Shown: positions 1 to 9,282 of the stretch, piece by piece | How positions within the stretch are numbered: the stretch's first letter is position 1 | Layout: each line of letters begins with the position of its first letter | Origin: Aurantimonas sp. HBX-1 | Lineage (GTDB): Bacteria; Pseudomonadota; Alphaproteobacteria; Rhizobiales; Rhizobiaceae | DNA: 64,000 nucleotides | NCBI RefSeq assembly: GCF_021391535.1 | Contig: NZ_CP090066.1 | Coordinates: 571,501-635,500 of the forward strand | Reading direction: 5' to 3' | Translations under genes and position numbers: made by a program | Notes under the pieces: generated by a model | The model's database searches: none | The model's input: the letters and a program-made list of their open reading frames with translations, nothing else | Told to the model about the DNA's origin: nothing

Positions 1-1081
1 CCCGGGCGGCGTGGCCCGCAAGATAGCCGATCAGCGGCCACACGGCGGCGTCGGCGCCTTCGGGCAGGTGAACATCGATCACCAGGCGGGCACGACGCTC
101 GGCATCCAGAAAGGCACCCGCGAGGGGCGCGCGGCCGGTGAGGGCGATGCACAGGTCAAGGAAATCCGGATGTTTGGCGGTGCGGGCGCCGAGGACGCTG
201 TTGGCGAAGATCACGGCGTTCGATTCCGACCAGCCGATCGCCTCTCCCGCCTCCGGGGCGTCGTCGAGGAGATAGGGCGCACAGGTAAAGGTCGGGCGGC
301 AGCCCATGCGGACATAGGCGTCGGCGAGCGAGGCGGCCGGCGTGCCGAACGCGGGCGGCACGTTCTGCCGCCGCCAGTTCTGGAGGTCGACGGAGATGGC
401 GTTCATCGTGGTGGGAACGCGGACACGCCCGCCTTTGGCCTCCATGGTTTCGGCGAACAACAGGTTGGCGGCGCCGGCGTAGATGCAGCCGTCGATGTGG
501 GCGCGGGTCACGTCCGTCAGTCCGGCGGCACCTTGCTGGCGGGCCATGGCGGCGATGATGCGCATGGCGAGGGCGGCAGCCTCGCCCATCTCGCCCGCCA
601 GCATGGCGCGGTCGTTGCCGGACAGGGGGAGCGAGACATCCGGCGCGGGCGCGACCGGGATCTCGATGCCGTCCGCCAGGATGGCATCTTCGGTGACGCG
701 GGCGGATCCGGCCCGGGCGAGGGCCGCGAAGGCTGGGGGCGACAGGCGCAGGACGGGAAGCGTTTGGCCGAACATCTCGGCGGCGACGACCGCCCCCAGC
801 GTCGCCACGTCCTCGGGTTCGGAGAAGACGAGGGCCGCCGGGGCGCGGCCCGCCAGCGTCAGTTCGAGGATGACGCCCGATCCCGAGCAGGAGCCACGGC
901 TGGTCGGCATCATCACGACGGCCCCGGCAAGTTCGGCGCCATGCTGGGGGTGATGTGTATCGATGACGCGGCCGGTCGCCGGGTCGACACCGCCCCAGAA
1001 GCTCAACGCCTCGGAGAGGGCGACGACGGGTCCCTGCGCGCAGCCGGGAACGATCGCAAGGGCGGTCTCGAACTTGCTCAT
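1..1081 (-). CDS. Aconitase X family dehydratase (fused small + large domain), C-terminus cut by window edge
   Basis: The reverse-strand frame from ATG at 1081 runs off the left edge, so only about 360 residues are visible. Residues 1-130 match the swivelling small domain (DUF126), with PTSRGSCSGSGV at about 59-70. From about 150 on it matches the aconitase-X catalytic domain (DUF521), with HIDGCIYAG at 195-203, TFTCAPY at 264-270 and WSESNAVIFANS at 284-295. The two domains lie in one chain, the arrangement called AcnX type I. Characterised bacterial members of this type are cis-3-hydroxy-L-proline dehydratases; archaeal AcnX acts on mevalonate 5-phosphate. The visible Cys in TCAPY could be one cluster ligand; the others would lie past the edge. 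The gene is divergent from the ketosynthase at 1342. Substrate is inferred from the family only. Confidence 0.87.
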   Translation of the reverse strand, partial: MSKFETALAIVPGCAQGPVVALSEALSFWGGVDPATGRVIDTHHPQHGAELAGAVVMMPTSRGSCSGSGVILELTLAGRAPAALVFSEPEDVATLGAVVAAEMFGQTLPVLRLSPPAFAALARAGSARVTEDAILADGIEIPVAPAPDVSLPLSGNDRAMLAGEMGEAAALAMRIIAAMARQQGAAGLTDVTRAHIDGCIYAGAANLLFAETMEAKGGRVRVPTTMNAISVDLQNWRRQNVPPAFGTPAASLADAYVRMGCRPTFTCAPYLLDDAPEAGEAIGWSESNAVIFANSVLGARTAKHPDFLDLCIALTGRAPLAGAFLDAERRARLVIDVHLPEGADAAVWPLIGYLAGHAAR

Positions 1082-1341
1082 CTCACGCGCATTCCGCATC
1101 TACTCCTTGTGCGAGGCACGGCGGCTCGCTCCCAGCGGAGCGGCCGATGCACCGGCGATTCCGGCGCAGTTTCAAGCCGCATACGCTCGATCTCCGGCCC
1201 GGCAGACAATCGCGGGGTGCCAAAACACCGCGCTTGCTCTATGACGGCGGGTCCGCGGTAGCGCCTGGCGTTCACTACGATTTATTCCCTCCGGATACGA
1301 TGGTGGATCACGCGCCTGCGATCCGCTCCTCGGGTGTGCTC
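1082..1341. promoter_or_regulatory. Divergent intergenic region between acnX-like gene and ketosynthase
   Basis: These 260 bases separate two divergently transcribed genes and must hold both promoters. A short reverse frame (1078-1275) ends in an ATGA overlap with the acnX start, but its Arg-rich composition does not look like a protein. I see no clear operator. Confidence 0.4.
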
Positions 1342-2622
1342 ATGTTCTCGGAAAACCCGACACGTATCGTCGTCACCGGCATGGGTGTCGTTTCGCCCCT
1401 TGGCGTCGGCGCGGAGCCGGCGTGGGAACGCCTCACGTCGCACCGATCCGGCATCCGTCGTCTCCCGGACGCGGCCGTGCCCGACGTCGCATCGAAAATC
1501 GCCGCGGTCGTGCCCGACCGAGCGGAGGACGAATTCGGCTTCGACGTCGAAGCGGTGGTGCCGTTCAAGGACCGCAAGAAGATGGATCGTTTCATCCACT
1601 TCGCGCTCGAGGCCGCCCGGCAGGCGGTGGTCCAGTCGAACTGGTATCCGGACGAGGGCGGGAAGGACCGCACCGCGACGATCGTCGCCTCCGGCATCGG
1701 GGGATTCCACAGCATGCTGGATGCGGTGACGACGGTCCAGACCCGGGGCGCGAGGCGCCTGTCGCCGTTCACCGTGTCGTCCTTCCTCGTCAATCTCGCC
1801 GCCGGCCAGATCTCGATCCAGTATGGGTTCAAGGGGCCGCTCGGCGCGCCGGTGACGGCCTGCGCCGCCAGTGTCCAGGCGATCGGCGACGGAATGCGCC
1901 TGATCCGGTCCGGGGAAGCCGACGTCGTGGTGTGCGGCGGTGCCGAATCCTGCGTCAGTCGCGTGACGCTCGGCAGCTTCGGCGCGGCCCGGGCGCTGTC
2001 GACGGGGTTCAACGACCGACCCGAACTCGCCTCGCGGCCCTTCGACCGGGCCCGGGACGGTTTCGTGATGGGGGAGGGCGCCGGGATGCTCGTCATGGAG
2101 AGCCTGGAGCATGCCCGCGAGCGGGGGGCGACGCCGCTCGGCGAGATCATCGGCTATGCGACCACGGCGGACGCGCATCACCCCACCGCGGCGCGGTCGG
2201 ACGGCGCCGGCGCCCAGCGCGCCATGCGCCTTGCCCTCGGCATGGCGCGTGTCCCGCCGGAGGCGGTCGACTACATCAACGCCCACGCGACCTCGACGCA
2301 GATCGGCGACGCCAGCGAGCTTGCCGCCATCAAGGCAGTGTTCGGCACGGGCCGCGGGCCTGCCATCTCGTCGACCAAGTCGGCGAGCGGCCATCTCCTG
2401 GGGGCGGCCGGCGTATTCGAGATCATCGTCACGCTGCTGGCGCTGAGGGACGGCCGGCTGCCGCCCAATCTGAACCTCACGGATCCCGACGAAATGGCCG
2501 AAGGACTCGACCTGATCGGCACGACGACGCGCGCCGCGGACGCGCGGATCGCCCTGTCCAACGCCTTCGGCTTCGGCGGCGTCAACGCCTCGATCGTGCT
2601 GAAGCGGTGGATGGACGAGTGA
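1342..2622 (+). CDS. Beta-ketoacyl-ACP synthase, FabF/KAS II type
   Basis: The protein of 426 residues is a complete thiolase-fold ketosynthase that would condense acyl-ACP with malonyl-ACP in fatty-acid or polyketide assembly. The catalytic triad is visible: Cys174 in TACAASVQAIGD, His315 in NAHATST and His351 in KSASGHLLGAAG, with Lys346 beside it. The motif is TACAAS rather than the TACATG/TACATS form of housekeeping FabF. The C-terminal glycine-rich NAFGFGGVNA signature is intact. No acyl carrier protein or reductase sits next to it, so it is probably not the primary FabF. ATG at 1342 matches the usual N-terminus; an in-frame ATG at 1300 would add 14 residues and cannot be excluded. A very similar paralogue lies at 58224. 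Confidence 0.92.
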   Translation: MFSENPTRIVVTGMGVVSPLGVGAEPAWERLTSHRSGIRRLPDAAVPDVASKIAAVVPDRAEDEFGFDVEAVVPFKDRKKMDRFIHFALEAARQAVVQSNWYPDEGGKDRTATIVASGIGGFHSMLDAVTTVQTRGARRLSPFTVSSFLVNLAAGQISIQYGFKGPLGAPVTACAASVQAIGDGMRLIRSGEADVVVCGGAESCVSRVTLGSFGAARALSTGFNDRPELASRPFDRARDGFVMGEGAGMLVMESLEHARERGATPLGEIIGYATTADAHHPTAARSDGAGAQRAMRLALGMARVPPEAVDYINAHATSTQIGDASELAAIKAVFGTGRGPAISSTKSASGHLLGAAGVFEIIVTLLALRDGRLPPNLNLTDPDEMAEGLDLIGTTTRAADARIALSNAFGFGGVNASIVLKRWMDE

Positions 2623-2759
2623 CAGGCCGGCGCCGCCGGACGGCGCGACGCGGGCGGACGTTCATCCCGGCCACGCGTCCTGTTGCCAACGGCTTTGCTC
2701 CGGCACTTATATATCCATAGCGCTCTTCTCGCCGGCAGCGGCATCACGGGAGTCGATGG

Positions 2760-4016
2760 ATGAGGTTTCTGCCGCTGTTGTTGCGAAAGGCTGTGCGCAA
2801 GGGGCGCCTCACGGTCATCGGTCCGCACAACGAGGTGGAGACGTTCGGCGGGACGGAGCCGGGCCCCATGGCGACGATCCGCATCAGTGACCCGGCCTAT
2901 GACTGGAAGATCGCCTTCAATCCCGAGCTGAAGGCCGCCGAGGCCTACATGGACGGCGCGCTCACCGTCGAGGAGGGCGATGTCCACGACTTTCTCGAAG
3001 TCTTCTTCGCCAACAAGCGCAGCTTCGATCTCAGTGCCGGGCAGGCGTTCTGGCGGACGGTGGCGCGGCGCGCCAAGCGGCTCCACCAGCACAACCCGGT
3101 CTCGCGATCGCGAGCCAACGTCAAGCACCACTACGAACTCGGCGACGATCTGTACCGGCTGTTCCTGGACGACGCCACGCAATATTCCTGCGCCTATTTC
3201 CCGCGGGGCGACGAGACGCTGGAAGAGGCCCAGACGGCGAAGATGCGCCATGTGACGGCGAAGCTGAACCTCGCCAGGGGCCAGCGCGTCCTCGACATCG
3301 GCTGCGGCTGGGGCGGGCTGGCGCTCTACATGGCGCGGGTGGCGGATGTCGAGGTGCTGGGCGTGACCCTGTCACCGGACCAGGCGCGGGTCGCCACCGC
3401 CCGTGCGCAGGCGATGGGCCTTGCCGATCGCGTCCGGTTCGAGGTCCGGGACTATCGCGAGATCGACGAGAAGTTCGACCGGGTCGTGTCGGTCGGCATG
3501 CTGGAGCATGTCGGCGCGCATCATCTCGCCGGCTATTTCCGGACGGTGCGGGACCGCTTGCTGCCGGACGGCGTCGCGCTGATCCATTCCATCAGCACCA
3601 AGTCGCCGCCGGGCATAACCGGGCCGTTCATCCGCAAGTACATCTTCCCGGGCGGCTACAGCCCGTCGCTGTCGGAAATCACCGCCGCGATCGAACTCTC
3701 CGGCCTGTGGGTGCTCGACGTCGAGGTCTGGCGCAAGCACTACGGCTTCACGCTGCGGGAATGGCGGCGACGCTTCGCGGCGAACCGGGCGGAGGTGGTC
3801 AAGCTCTACGACGAGCGCTTCGCCCGGATGTGGGAGTTCTATCTCTCGGCGTGCGAGTGCGTGTTCATGTACGGCTCGGGCAACGTCGTCCAGATCCAGA
3901 TCGGCCGCGAACGCGACGGGGTGCCGATCAGCCGCGAGTACATCGCGGAAGCAACGCGGGCCTACCAGTCGATCGATGCCCGTGACGGCGTGGGGTTGCC
4001 GGTTCCGACGTCGTAG
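2760..4016 (+). CDS. cfa: Cyclopropane-fatty-acyl-phospholipid synthase / SAM-dependent methyltransferase
   Basis: The 418-residue protein belongs to the cyclopropane fatty acid synthase family, which transfers a methylene group from S-adenosylmethionine to the double bond of membrane phospholipid acyl chains. The N-terminal ~110 residues are the typical lipid-binding extension (AEAYMDGALTVEEGD at about 60-75). The SAM site LDIGCGWGG lies at 178-186, preceded by NVKHHYELGDDLY. The C-terminal region has the family features YIFPGGYSPSLSE and MYGSGNVVQIQ. GGGAG at 2748-2752 supports the ATG at 2760. It starts 137 bases after the ketosynthase, in the same direction, and may be cotranscribed; both act on acyl chains. 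Confidence 0.92.
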   Translation: MRFLPLLLRKAVRKGRLTVIGPHNEVETFGGTEPGPMATIRISDPAYDWKIAFNPELKAAEAYMDGALTVEEGDVHDFLEVFFANKRSFDLSAGQAFWRTVARRAKRLHQHNPVSRSRANVKHHYELGDDLYRLFLDDATQYSCAYFPRGDETLEEAQTAKMRHVTAKLNLARGQRVLDIGCGWGGLALYMARVADVEVLGVTLSPDQARVATARAQAMGLADRVRFEVRDYREIDEKFDRVVSVGMLEHVGAHHLAGYFRTVRDRLLPDGVALIHSISTKSPPGITGPFIRKYIFPGGYSPSLSEITAAIELSGLWVLDVEVWRKHYGFTLREWRRRFAANRAEVVKLYDERFARMWEFYLSACECVFMYGSGNVVQIQIGRERDGVPISREYIAEATRAYQSIDARDGVGLPVPTS

Positions 4017-4086
4017 CCGCCGGAACGGCGATCTTCCTGCCCGTCTCAGCCCAGTCACGGGTCGGCCGGCTCGACCGGCGAGCCTC

Positions 4087-4986
4087 TCAGATTGGCGATG
4101 TCGTCCGCGGGATCGCTTCGGCGAGGTAGTCGATCAGCGCCCGGATGGCGGGGGTCAGGCCGCGCCGGGAGGAAAACACCGCGTAGACCGTTCCCTCGGC
4201 CGTGCTCCATTCGGGGAGGACCCGCTCGAGCATCCCTCTCTCGCGGCCAGCGCGGTAGATGTGCTGCGGCAGCAGGCCGACACCCAATCCCGCTTCGGCT
4301 GCCATCCTCAGCATTTCCAGATTGGTCGAGACGAGCCGCGGTGACACCTCGATCTGCTGGCGTTCGCCGGACCGGTTGACGAGGATCCACGTGGTCTCAT
4401 GCGGCATCACCAGGGCGGGCAGGAGGGGCAGGTTCTCGAGGCTCGGCGGTGCATCCAGCGCGGCGAGATAGGCGGGCGCGGCGGCAAGGACGCCCGACTC
4501 GCGAGCGAACCGGCGGACGACCAGATGGGCGTCGGCCTCCACCTCGTAGCGCGCGCGAAGCGCGAGATCGATCCTGTCGCGAATGAGATCGGCGGGGCGG
4601 TTCAGTTCCTCGACATGCAGGCAGATCTTCGGATGCAGCCGCAAGAAGCCCGGCAGGATTTCGGCCAGCATGCCGTGGATCAGGCCCTGCGGACTGCCGA
4701 GGCGCAGGACGCCGTTCGGTTCGGCCCGGGCGGACGCGGCGACGGCCACGGCGGCTCGCAGTCCCCCGACGATATGCTGCGCCTGCTCGAAGACCTGCCG
4801 CCCCACTTCCGTGGCCCGCACGTCGCGTGTCGAACGCTCCAGCAGGCGCACGCCGAGGCGCTCCTCCAGCCGCGCCACCCGCTTGCTCAACGTGCCCTTG
4901 GGCAGACCGAGCCGACGGGCCGCCGCAGAGAAGCCGCCATGCATGAGCACGGCATGCAGGGCAACGTAGTCGTTGGCGTCATCCAT
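4087..4986 (-). CDS. LysR-family transcriptional regulator
   Basis: The 299-residue protein has an N-terminal winged helix-turn-helix (FSAAARRLGLPKGTLSKRVARLEE, described here only by position 19-42) and a LysR substrate-binding domain from about residue 88 to the end. The first helix-turn-helix residues and the LGVRLLERSTR segment are typical of the CrgA/DsdC-like branch of LysR regulators. It is divergent from the exported alpha/beta hydrolase at 5412 and is its most likely target, since LysR genes usually control the neighbouring divergent gene. The effector is unknown. The C-terminal end (RALIDYLAEAIP) closely resembles the LysR relic at 59706-59795. Confidence 0.93.
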   Translation of the reverse strand: MDDANDYVALHAVLMHGGFSAAARRLGLPKGTLSKRVARLEERLGVRLLERSTRDVRATEVGRQVFEQAQHIVGGLRAAVAVAASARAEPNGVLRLGSPQGLIHGMLAEILPGFLRLHPKICLHVEELNRPADLIRDRIDLALRARYEVEADAHLVVRRFARESGVLAAAPAYLAALDAPPSLENLPLLPALVMPHETTWILVNRSGERQQIEVSPRLVSTNLEMLRMAAEAGLGVGLLPQHIYRAGRERGMLERVLPEWSTAEGTVYAVFSSRRGLTPAIRALIDYLAEAIPRTTSPI

Positions 4987-5411
4987 CGGCCTGTCCCTGT
5001 TTCGCCTGGGAAACGTCGCGTCGCTCCAGGGACGGCTAATCGTGCCGGATTATTCCGCATAGATAGGTGTCGTGACCGCAGTCAAATGGGAGCTGCCGTC
5101 GCGCGTAACGAAGTCGTCGACCGCGACGGAGCGGTCAATACTTGTCCGATCGCGATAGCGACCGCACGTGGTGCCCGGTCGGCGATGTCGACATGCGGGC
5201 CGGAGGACCACTGGGCTGGCCCCCATATCCGCAAACGAACCAATCCGCCGAGATCGGCGCAGGTGCCCTCATGCCGATCTGAGGATCGGCGGATGTGGAA
5301 TCGGCGCTGCATCGCCCGGATAACCCCGACAGTTTCGGCCCGAAGCGGCCGGGCTGACGAGTTCATCCACATGCCGGCCGCTTGCGCGCGCCCGGAAACA
5401 GGAGATCACGC
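4987..5411. promoter_or_regulatory. Divergent intergenic region with an inverted repeat
   Basis: This 425-base stretch separates the LysR regulator from the alpha/beta hydrolase. It contains a perfect 7-base inverted repeat, GCCGATC (5273-5279) and GATCGGC (5284-5290), with TGAG between. This could be an operator or a small hairpin. I see no convincing gene: frames on both strands are low-complexity and Arg/Ser-rich. Confidence 0.35.
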
Positions 5412-6236
5412 ATGAGCAGGATGGGAATGACGATGATGGCTGCGCTGACGGCTGCCACCCTGGCCGCGACGACCGAGGCCCCACGGGCGGAGGCTTCATC
5501 GCCTCCCGTCAAGAATGTCGTGCTGGTCCACGGCGCCTTTGCCGACGGGTCGGGCTGGCGCGGCGTCTACGACGAGCTGACCCAGCGCGGCTACCGCGTG
5601 ACCATCGTCCAGAACCCGCTGACCTCGCTGGCCGACGACGTCGCCGCGACGAAGCGGGCGCTGGACCGCCAGGACGGGCCGGCCATCCTGGTCGGACACA
5701 GCTGGGGCGGCACGGTCATCACCGAAGCGGGCGTCGACGAGAAGGTCGCCGGCCTCGTCTACGTCTCCGCGCTGTCGCCCGATGCGGGCGAAACCACCGC
5801 CCAGCAGTACGAGGGCTTCACCACCCCGCCGGAATTCGTCCTGGAGACCCATGACGACGGCTTCGGGTTCATCAAGGCGGACAATTTCAAGGCCGGGTTC
5901 GCGGCCGACACCACCGACGCGGATGCTGCCTTCATGCGGGACTCGCAGGTGCCGATCGCCATGTCGGTGTTCTCGACCCCTCTCCAGCACGCGGCATGGC
6001 GCACGAAGCCGAGCTGGGCGGTGATCGCCACCGACGACAAGGCGTTCGACCAGAAGATGCTGCAGGCGATGGCCAAGCGCATCGGCGCAGACGTCACCGA
6101 AGTGCCGGCCAGCCACGCCGTCTTCAAGACCCAGCCGAAGGTCGTCGCCGACGTGATCGACCGGGCTGCCCGGCAGGTATCCGCCGAGACGCAGCGCCGG
6201 GCTGCCGCGTCCGCGCCGGACGGCACGCCGCAGTAA
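5412..6236 (+). CDS. Exported alpha/beta hydrolase
   Basis: The protein has 274 residues. Residues 1-29 look like a signal peptide (Met/Ala-rich core ending near RAEAS), so the enzyme probably works in the periplasm. The rest is a small alpha/beta-hydrolase fold with the oxyanion segment VLVHGAFADGSGW, nucleophile Ser97 in GHSWGG, acid residue Asp208 or Asp209 in ATDDKAF, and His235 in PASHAVF. This is the subgroup often annotated as salicylate-esterase-like or EstC-like hydrolases. AGGAGA at 5400-5405 fixes the ATG at 5412; an earlier in-frame ATG at 5382 would place extra residues before the signal peptide. The substrate is unknown. The divergent LysR gene is the likely regulator. Confidence 0.92.
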   Translation: MSRMGMTMMAALTAATLAATTEAPRAEASSPPVKNVVLVHGAFADGSGWRGVYDELTQRGYRVTIVQNPLTSLADDVAATKRALDRQDGPAILVGHSWGGTVITEAGVDEKVAGLVYVSALSPDAGETTAQQYEGFTTPPEFVLETHDDGFGFIKADNFKAGFAADTTDADAAFMRDSQVPIAMSVFSTPLQHAAWRTKPSWAVIATDDKAFDQKMLQAMAKRIGADVTEVPASHAVFKTQPKVVADVIDRAARQVSAETQRRAAASAPDGTPQ

Positions 6237-6253
6237 ACCGGCGGGCCCGGCGC

Positions 6254-7432
6254 TCAGTCCGCCGCGGGGCCTCGGCCCCGGGCGCCTGGGTGCCGGACTG
6301 TCGGGCGGGCCGATCGGCGGCCGCCGCGGCTGCCGACCGGCGGCGCGTCGCGCTCCCCGCGCCGACGCGCCTGGTGCAGCGCGCGTTCCGCGGAACGCAG
6401 GCGGAGCTCATCGGAGGCAAGCCCCGCGAGTGCCAGCAGGGCCTTCTCCTCCGTCTCGCCCAGAACCCGGGGCTCGTAGTCGATCACGCAAAGCGATCCC
6501 ACGGCGAAGCCGTCGCCGTCGCGGACCGGAACCCCGGCATAGAACCGGAAGCCCGGCGGGCCGACCACCGCAGGGTTGGCGGCAAATCGCGCATCGCTCG
6601 CCAGATCGGCAACCGCGAAGATGCCATTCTGAAGGATCGTATGGTTGCAGAACGACCAGCTGCGCGGCGTCTCGGGAAAGTCGAGCCCGATGCGCGACTT
6701 GAACCACTGCCGCGTCTGCGTCAGCAGGGTCAGCAGCGCGACCGGCGCATCGAGGGTCTGGGCCGCGAGCCATGTCAGCCGATCGAAGGCCTCCTCCGGG
6801 ACGGTATCGACGAGGCCGGACCGTTCGAGCGCGACCAGCCGCTGACGCTCGTTGAGGGAGAGAGGGAATATTCCCTCTGTAGGAAGCGTCTCTCTTCCGT
6901 CGGCGTCGGCGAGCGCCTTACGGAGCTCCGCCGCCGCCGCTTCCGGGGTGCCGACATGGCTGACCCGGGCGCCGCCCTCCGACGCTGGGGGTGGGGCGGC
7001 AACGGTGAGGATTCGGCTCCGGCCCAGGGCCGGATCGTGCAGGAGGCTTGGCAGCAGGGCGCGTCGCGACGGGTCGCAGTCGTGAAGGTCGACGACGATC
7101 GCAAAGGGTCGCATCGAGCCGATCGCGAGTAGCGCCGCGAAAGGATCGGCGAAGCCCTCGACCGCAAACTCGGAGATTCCAGAAAACAGCCTGTCGTAGA
7201 CCGTGAGCCGATCCGCCGCGGCGATGATCACCACCATCGCCGACGGCGGGGCGACGGCCGCCGCGGGACCCTCGATCAGCGCCTCGACATCCGCCCGATA
7301 GACGCGGCGATGCCCGCCCGGGGTCTTCCACGAGGGGATCGATCCGCCCTCGATCAGTAGCTGGGCGGTGCGCACGGAGACGCCGAACAGCCTGGCGGTT
7401 TCGGCCGTGGTCAGGATGTCCTTGTTGGTCAT
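6254..7432 (-). CDS. HTH (excisionase/MerR-type) plus GAF-domain regulator
   Basis: The 392-residue protein combines an N-terminal helix-turn-helix of the excisionase/MerR type (ILTTAETARLFGVSVRTAQ at 6-24, then WKTPGGHRRVY) with a middle section (about 64-160) that resembles a degenerate receiver domain. A GAF domain follows (about 203-345, with WFKSRIGLDFPETPR and FYAGVPVRDGDGFAVGSLC). The Arg/Gly-rich tail after about 350 has no recognisable domain. It should be a one-component sensor that binds DNA. It is divergent from the GMC oxidoreductase at 7675 and probably controls it. The chosen start is the ATG at 7432; the frame stays open further upstream, but that part does not look like protein. 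Ligand unknown. Confidence 0.85.
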   Translation of the reverse strand: MTNKDILTTAETARLFGVSVRTAQLLIEGGSIPSWKTPGGHRRVYRADVEALIEGPAAAVAPPSAMVVIIAAADRLTVYDRLFSGISEFAVEGFADPFAALLAIGSMRPFAIVVDLHDCDPSRRALLPSLLHDPALGRSRILTVAAPPPASEGGARVSHVGTPEAAAAELRKALADADGRETLPTEGIFPLSLNERQRLVALERSGLVDTVPEEAFDRLTWLAAQTLDAPVALLTLLTQTRQWFKSRIGLDFPETPRSWSFCNHTILQNGIFAVADLASDARFAANPAVVGPPGFRFYAGVPVRDGDGFAVGSLCVIDYEPRVLGETEEKALLALAGLASDELRLRSAERALHQARRRGERDAPPVGSRGGRRSARPTVRHPGARGRGPAAD

Positions 7433-7674
7433 GGGAATGGCCACCGAAAAAGGAAGAGATGCGGAGCGCACCCGGCGAATGCGTACCCCGTGTTTCAATT
7501 GAAAGGCAAAACAGCGCCGGTAACTTCGTGGTGAATTGATGGAAATGATAGAATTGATACTTTGGCGCTCTCGCCCGTGTATTGATGCGGCGTCGCGCAG
7601 GTATAGTGCCACGCGCCGAAGCAACGGGCGGCCTCCCGCGAGCGATGCGCTCGGTAAGACAAAGGAATTCTTCC

Positions 7675-9282
7675 ATGACGACCAAGGCCGTTTCCGACGA
7701 TCGCGAGCACCGGGGCAGTAACCCAGGGCACGCAGGCGATGCGCCGAAGCCCGCTTATGACTTCATCGTCTGCGGCGCGGGCGCCTCGGGCTCGGTGGTC
7801 GCTCGGCGGCTTGCCGAAAACCCCGACGTGGAGGTCCTCCTCGTCGAGGCAGGCGACAGCGACGAATCCGAAACCGTGCTCGATCCGGCGTCCTGGCCGC
7901 TCAATCTCGGCAGCCAGCGGGACTGGGGCTTCCAGGCGGAGCCGAACCCGAACCTGAATGGGCGGGCCTTGCCGATGTCCATGGGAAAGGGTCTCGGCGG
8001 CGGCTCGAGCATCAACGTGATGGTCTGGGCCCGCGGGCATCGCAGCGACTGGGACTTCTTCGCCGCTGAAGCCGGCGATACCGCCTGGGGATACGACAAC
8101 GTTCTCGACATCTATCGCCGGATCGAGAACTGGCAGGGTGAGCCGGATCCGCAGTATCGCGGGTCGTCAGGCCCCGTCTGGGTCCAGCAGGCGTCCGATC
8201 CGAACCCCATCGCCCATGCGATGCTGGATGCAGCCCGCGAAATCGGCATCCCGACCTACGATCATCCGAACGGCCGGATGATGGAGGGGCCGGGCGGTGC
8301 CGCCCTGTCCGACACGCTCGTCCGCGACGGGCGCCGGCACTCTCTCTACCGCGCCTATGTCCATCCCTGGCGCGACCGGCCCAACCTGACGGTGATGACC
8401 GGAACCACGGTGCTGCGCGTGCTGCTCGACGGAAAACGGGCGACCGGGGTCGAGCTCCTGCGCGACGGCGAGATCTTCAGGGTCGGCGCCCGTGGCGAGG
8501 TGGTGCTGTCGCTGGGCGCGATCCAGTCGCCCAAGGTGCTGATGCATTCCGGCATCGGCGACGAGGCCGAGCTGGGCCGCCACGGCATCCCGGTGGTGCA
8601 GCATCTGCCGGGCGTCGGCCAGAATCTCCAGGATCACGTCTCGTTCGGCTGCACCTGGGAGTACCGCGAGCCGATCGCTCCCCGCAACAACGGCAGCGAG
8701 GCGAAGCTCTACTGGAAGAGCCGTCCCGATCTCGACGCGCCGGACCTGCTGTTCTGCCAGGTGGAGTTCCCGGTGCCGAGCGAGCGGACCGCGGCGCGGG
8801 GCGTTCCCGAGCACGGCTGGACGATGTTTGCCGGGCTCGCGCGACCGGCGAGCCGGGGACGGTTGCGGCTCCAGAGCGCCGACCCGCTGGCGCCCCTGGC
8901 CATCGATGCCAACATGCTGAGCGATCCCGCCGACGTGACGGCGGCGCGCGCCTGCGTCGAGCTCTGCCGCGAACTCGGCAACGCCGAGGCCTTCAAGCCG
9001 TTCGTCAGCGCCGAAGCCATGCCCGGCGAGGTCAAGGGGCCGGCGCTCGACGACTATATCCGCGACGCTGCCGTCACCTACTGGCACCAGTCATGCACGG
9101 CGAAGATGGGGCGCGACGCCATGTCGGTGGTCGATGCGTCGCTGCGGGTCTACGGCATCGACGGGCTGCGCGTGGCGGACGGCTCGATCATGCCGCGCGT
9201 GACCACGGGGAACACCCAGGCGCCGTGCGCGATCATCGGGGAGCGGGCCGCCGAACTGGTCCTGATGGCACATGCCGCCTGA
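7675..9282 (+). CDS. GMC-family FAD oxidoreductase (choline/alcohol dehydrogenase type)
   Basis: The 535-residue flavoprotein oxidises an alcohol to an aldehyde with FAD. The dinucleotide-binding motif GAGASG is at 34-39, after a non-conserved leader of about 25 residues. GMC signature 1 lies around 103-120 (GKGLGGGSSINVMVWARG), signature 2 near 281-295 (GAIQSPKVLMHSGIG), and the catalytic His471 in YWHQSCTAKMG. The C-terminal GNTQAPCAIIGERAA is typical. AAGGA about 8 bases ahead supports ATG at 7675. It belongs to the same family as BetA, but no betaine aldehyde dehydrogenase is adjacent, so the substrate is open. The divergent HTH-GAF gene is its probable regulator. Confidence 0.93.
   Translation: MTTKAVSDDREHRGSNPGHAGDAPKPAYDFIVCGAGASGSVVARRLAENPDVEVLLVEAGDSDESETVLDPASWPLNLGSQRDWGFQAEPNPNLNGRALPMSMGKGLGGGSSINVMVWARGHRSDWDFFAAEAGDTAWGYDNVLDIYRRIENWQGEPDPQYRGSSGPVWVQQASDPNPIAHAMLDAAREIGIPTYDHPNGRMMEGPGGAALSDTLVRDGRRHSLYRAYVHPWRDRPNLTVMTGTTVLRVLLDGKRATGVELLRDGEIFRVGARGEVVLSLGAIQSPKVLMHSGIGDEAELGRHGIPVVQHLPGVGQNLQDHVSFGCTWEYREPIAPRNNGSEAKLYWKSRPDLDAPDLLFCQVEFPVPSERTAARGVPEHGWTMFAGLARPASRGRLRLQSADPLAPLAIDANMLSDPADVTAARACVELCRELGNAEAFKPFVSAEAMPGEVKGPALDDYIRDAAVTYWHQSCTAKMGRDAMSVVDASLRVYGIDGLRVADGSIMPRVTTGNTQAPCAIIGERAAELVLMAHAA

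Noticed and set aside
11..1261. Forward frame over the acnX-like gene
   Set aside because: Low-complexity Gly/Arg/His-rich translation; the reverse strand carries clear AcnX motifs.
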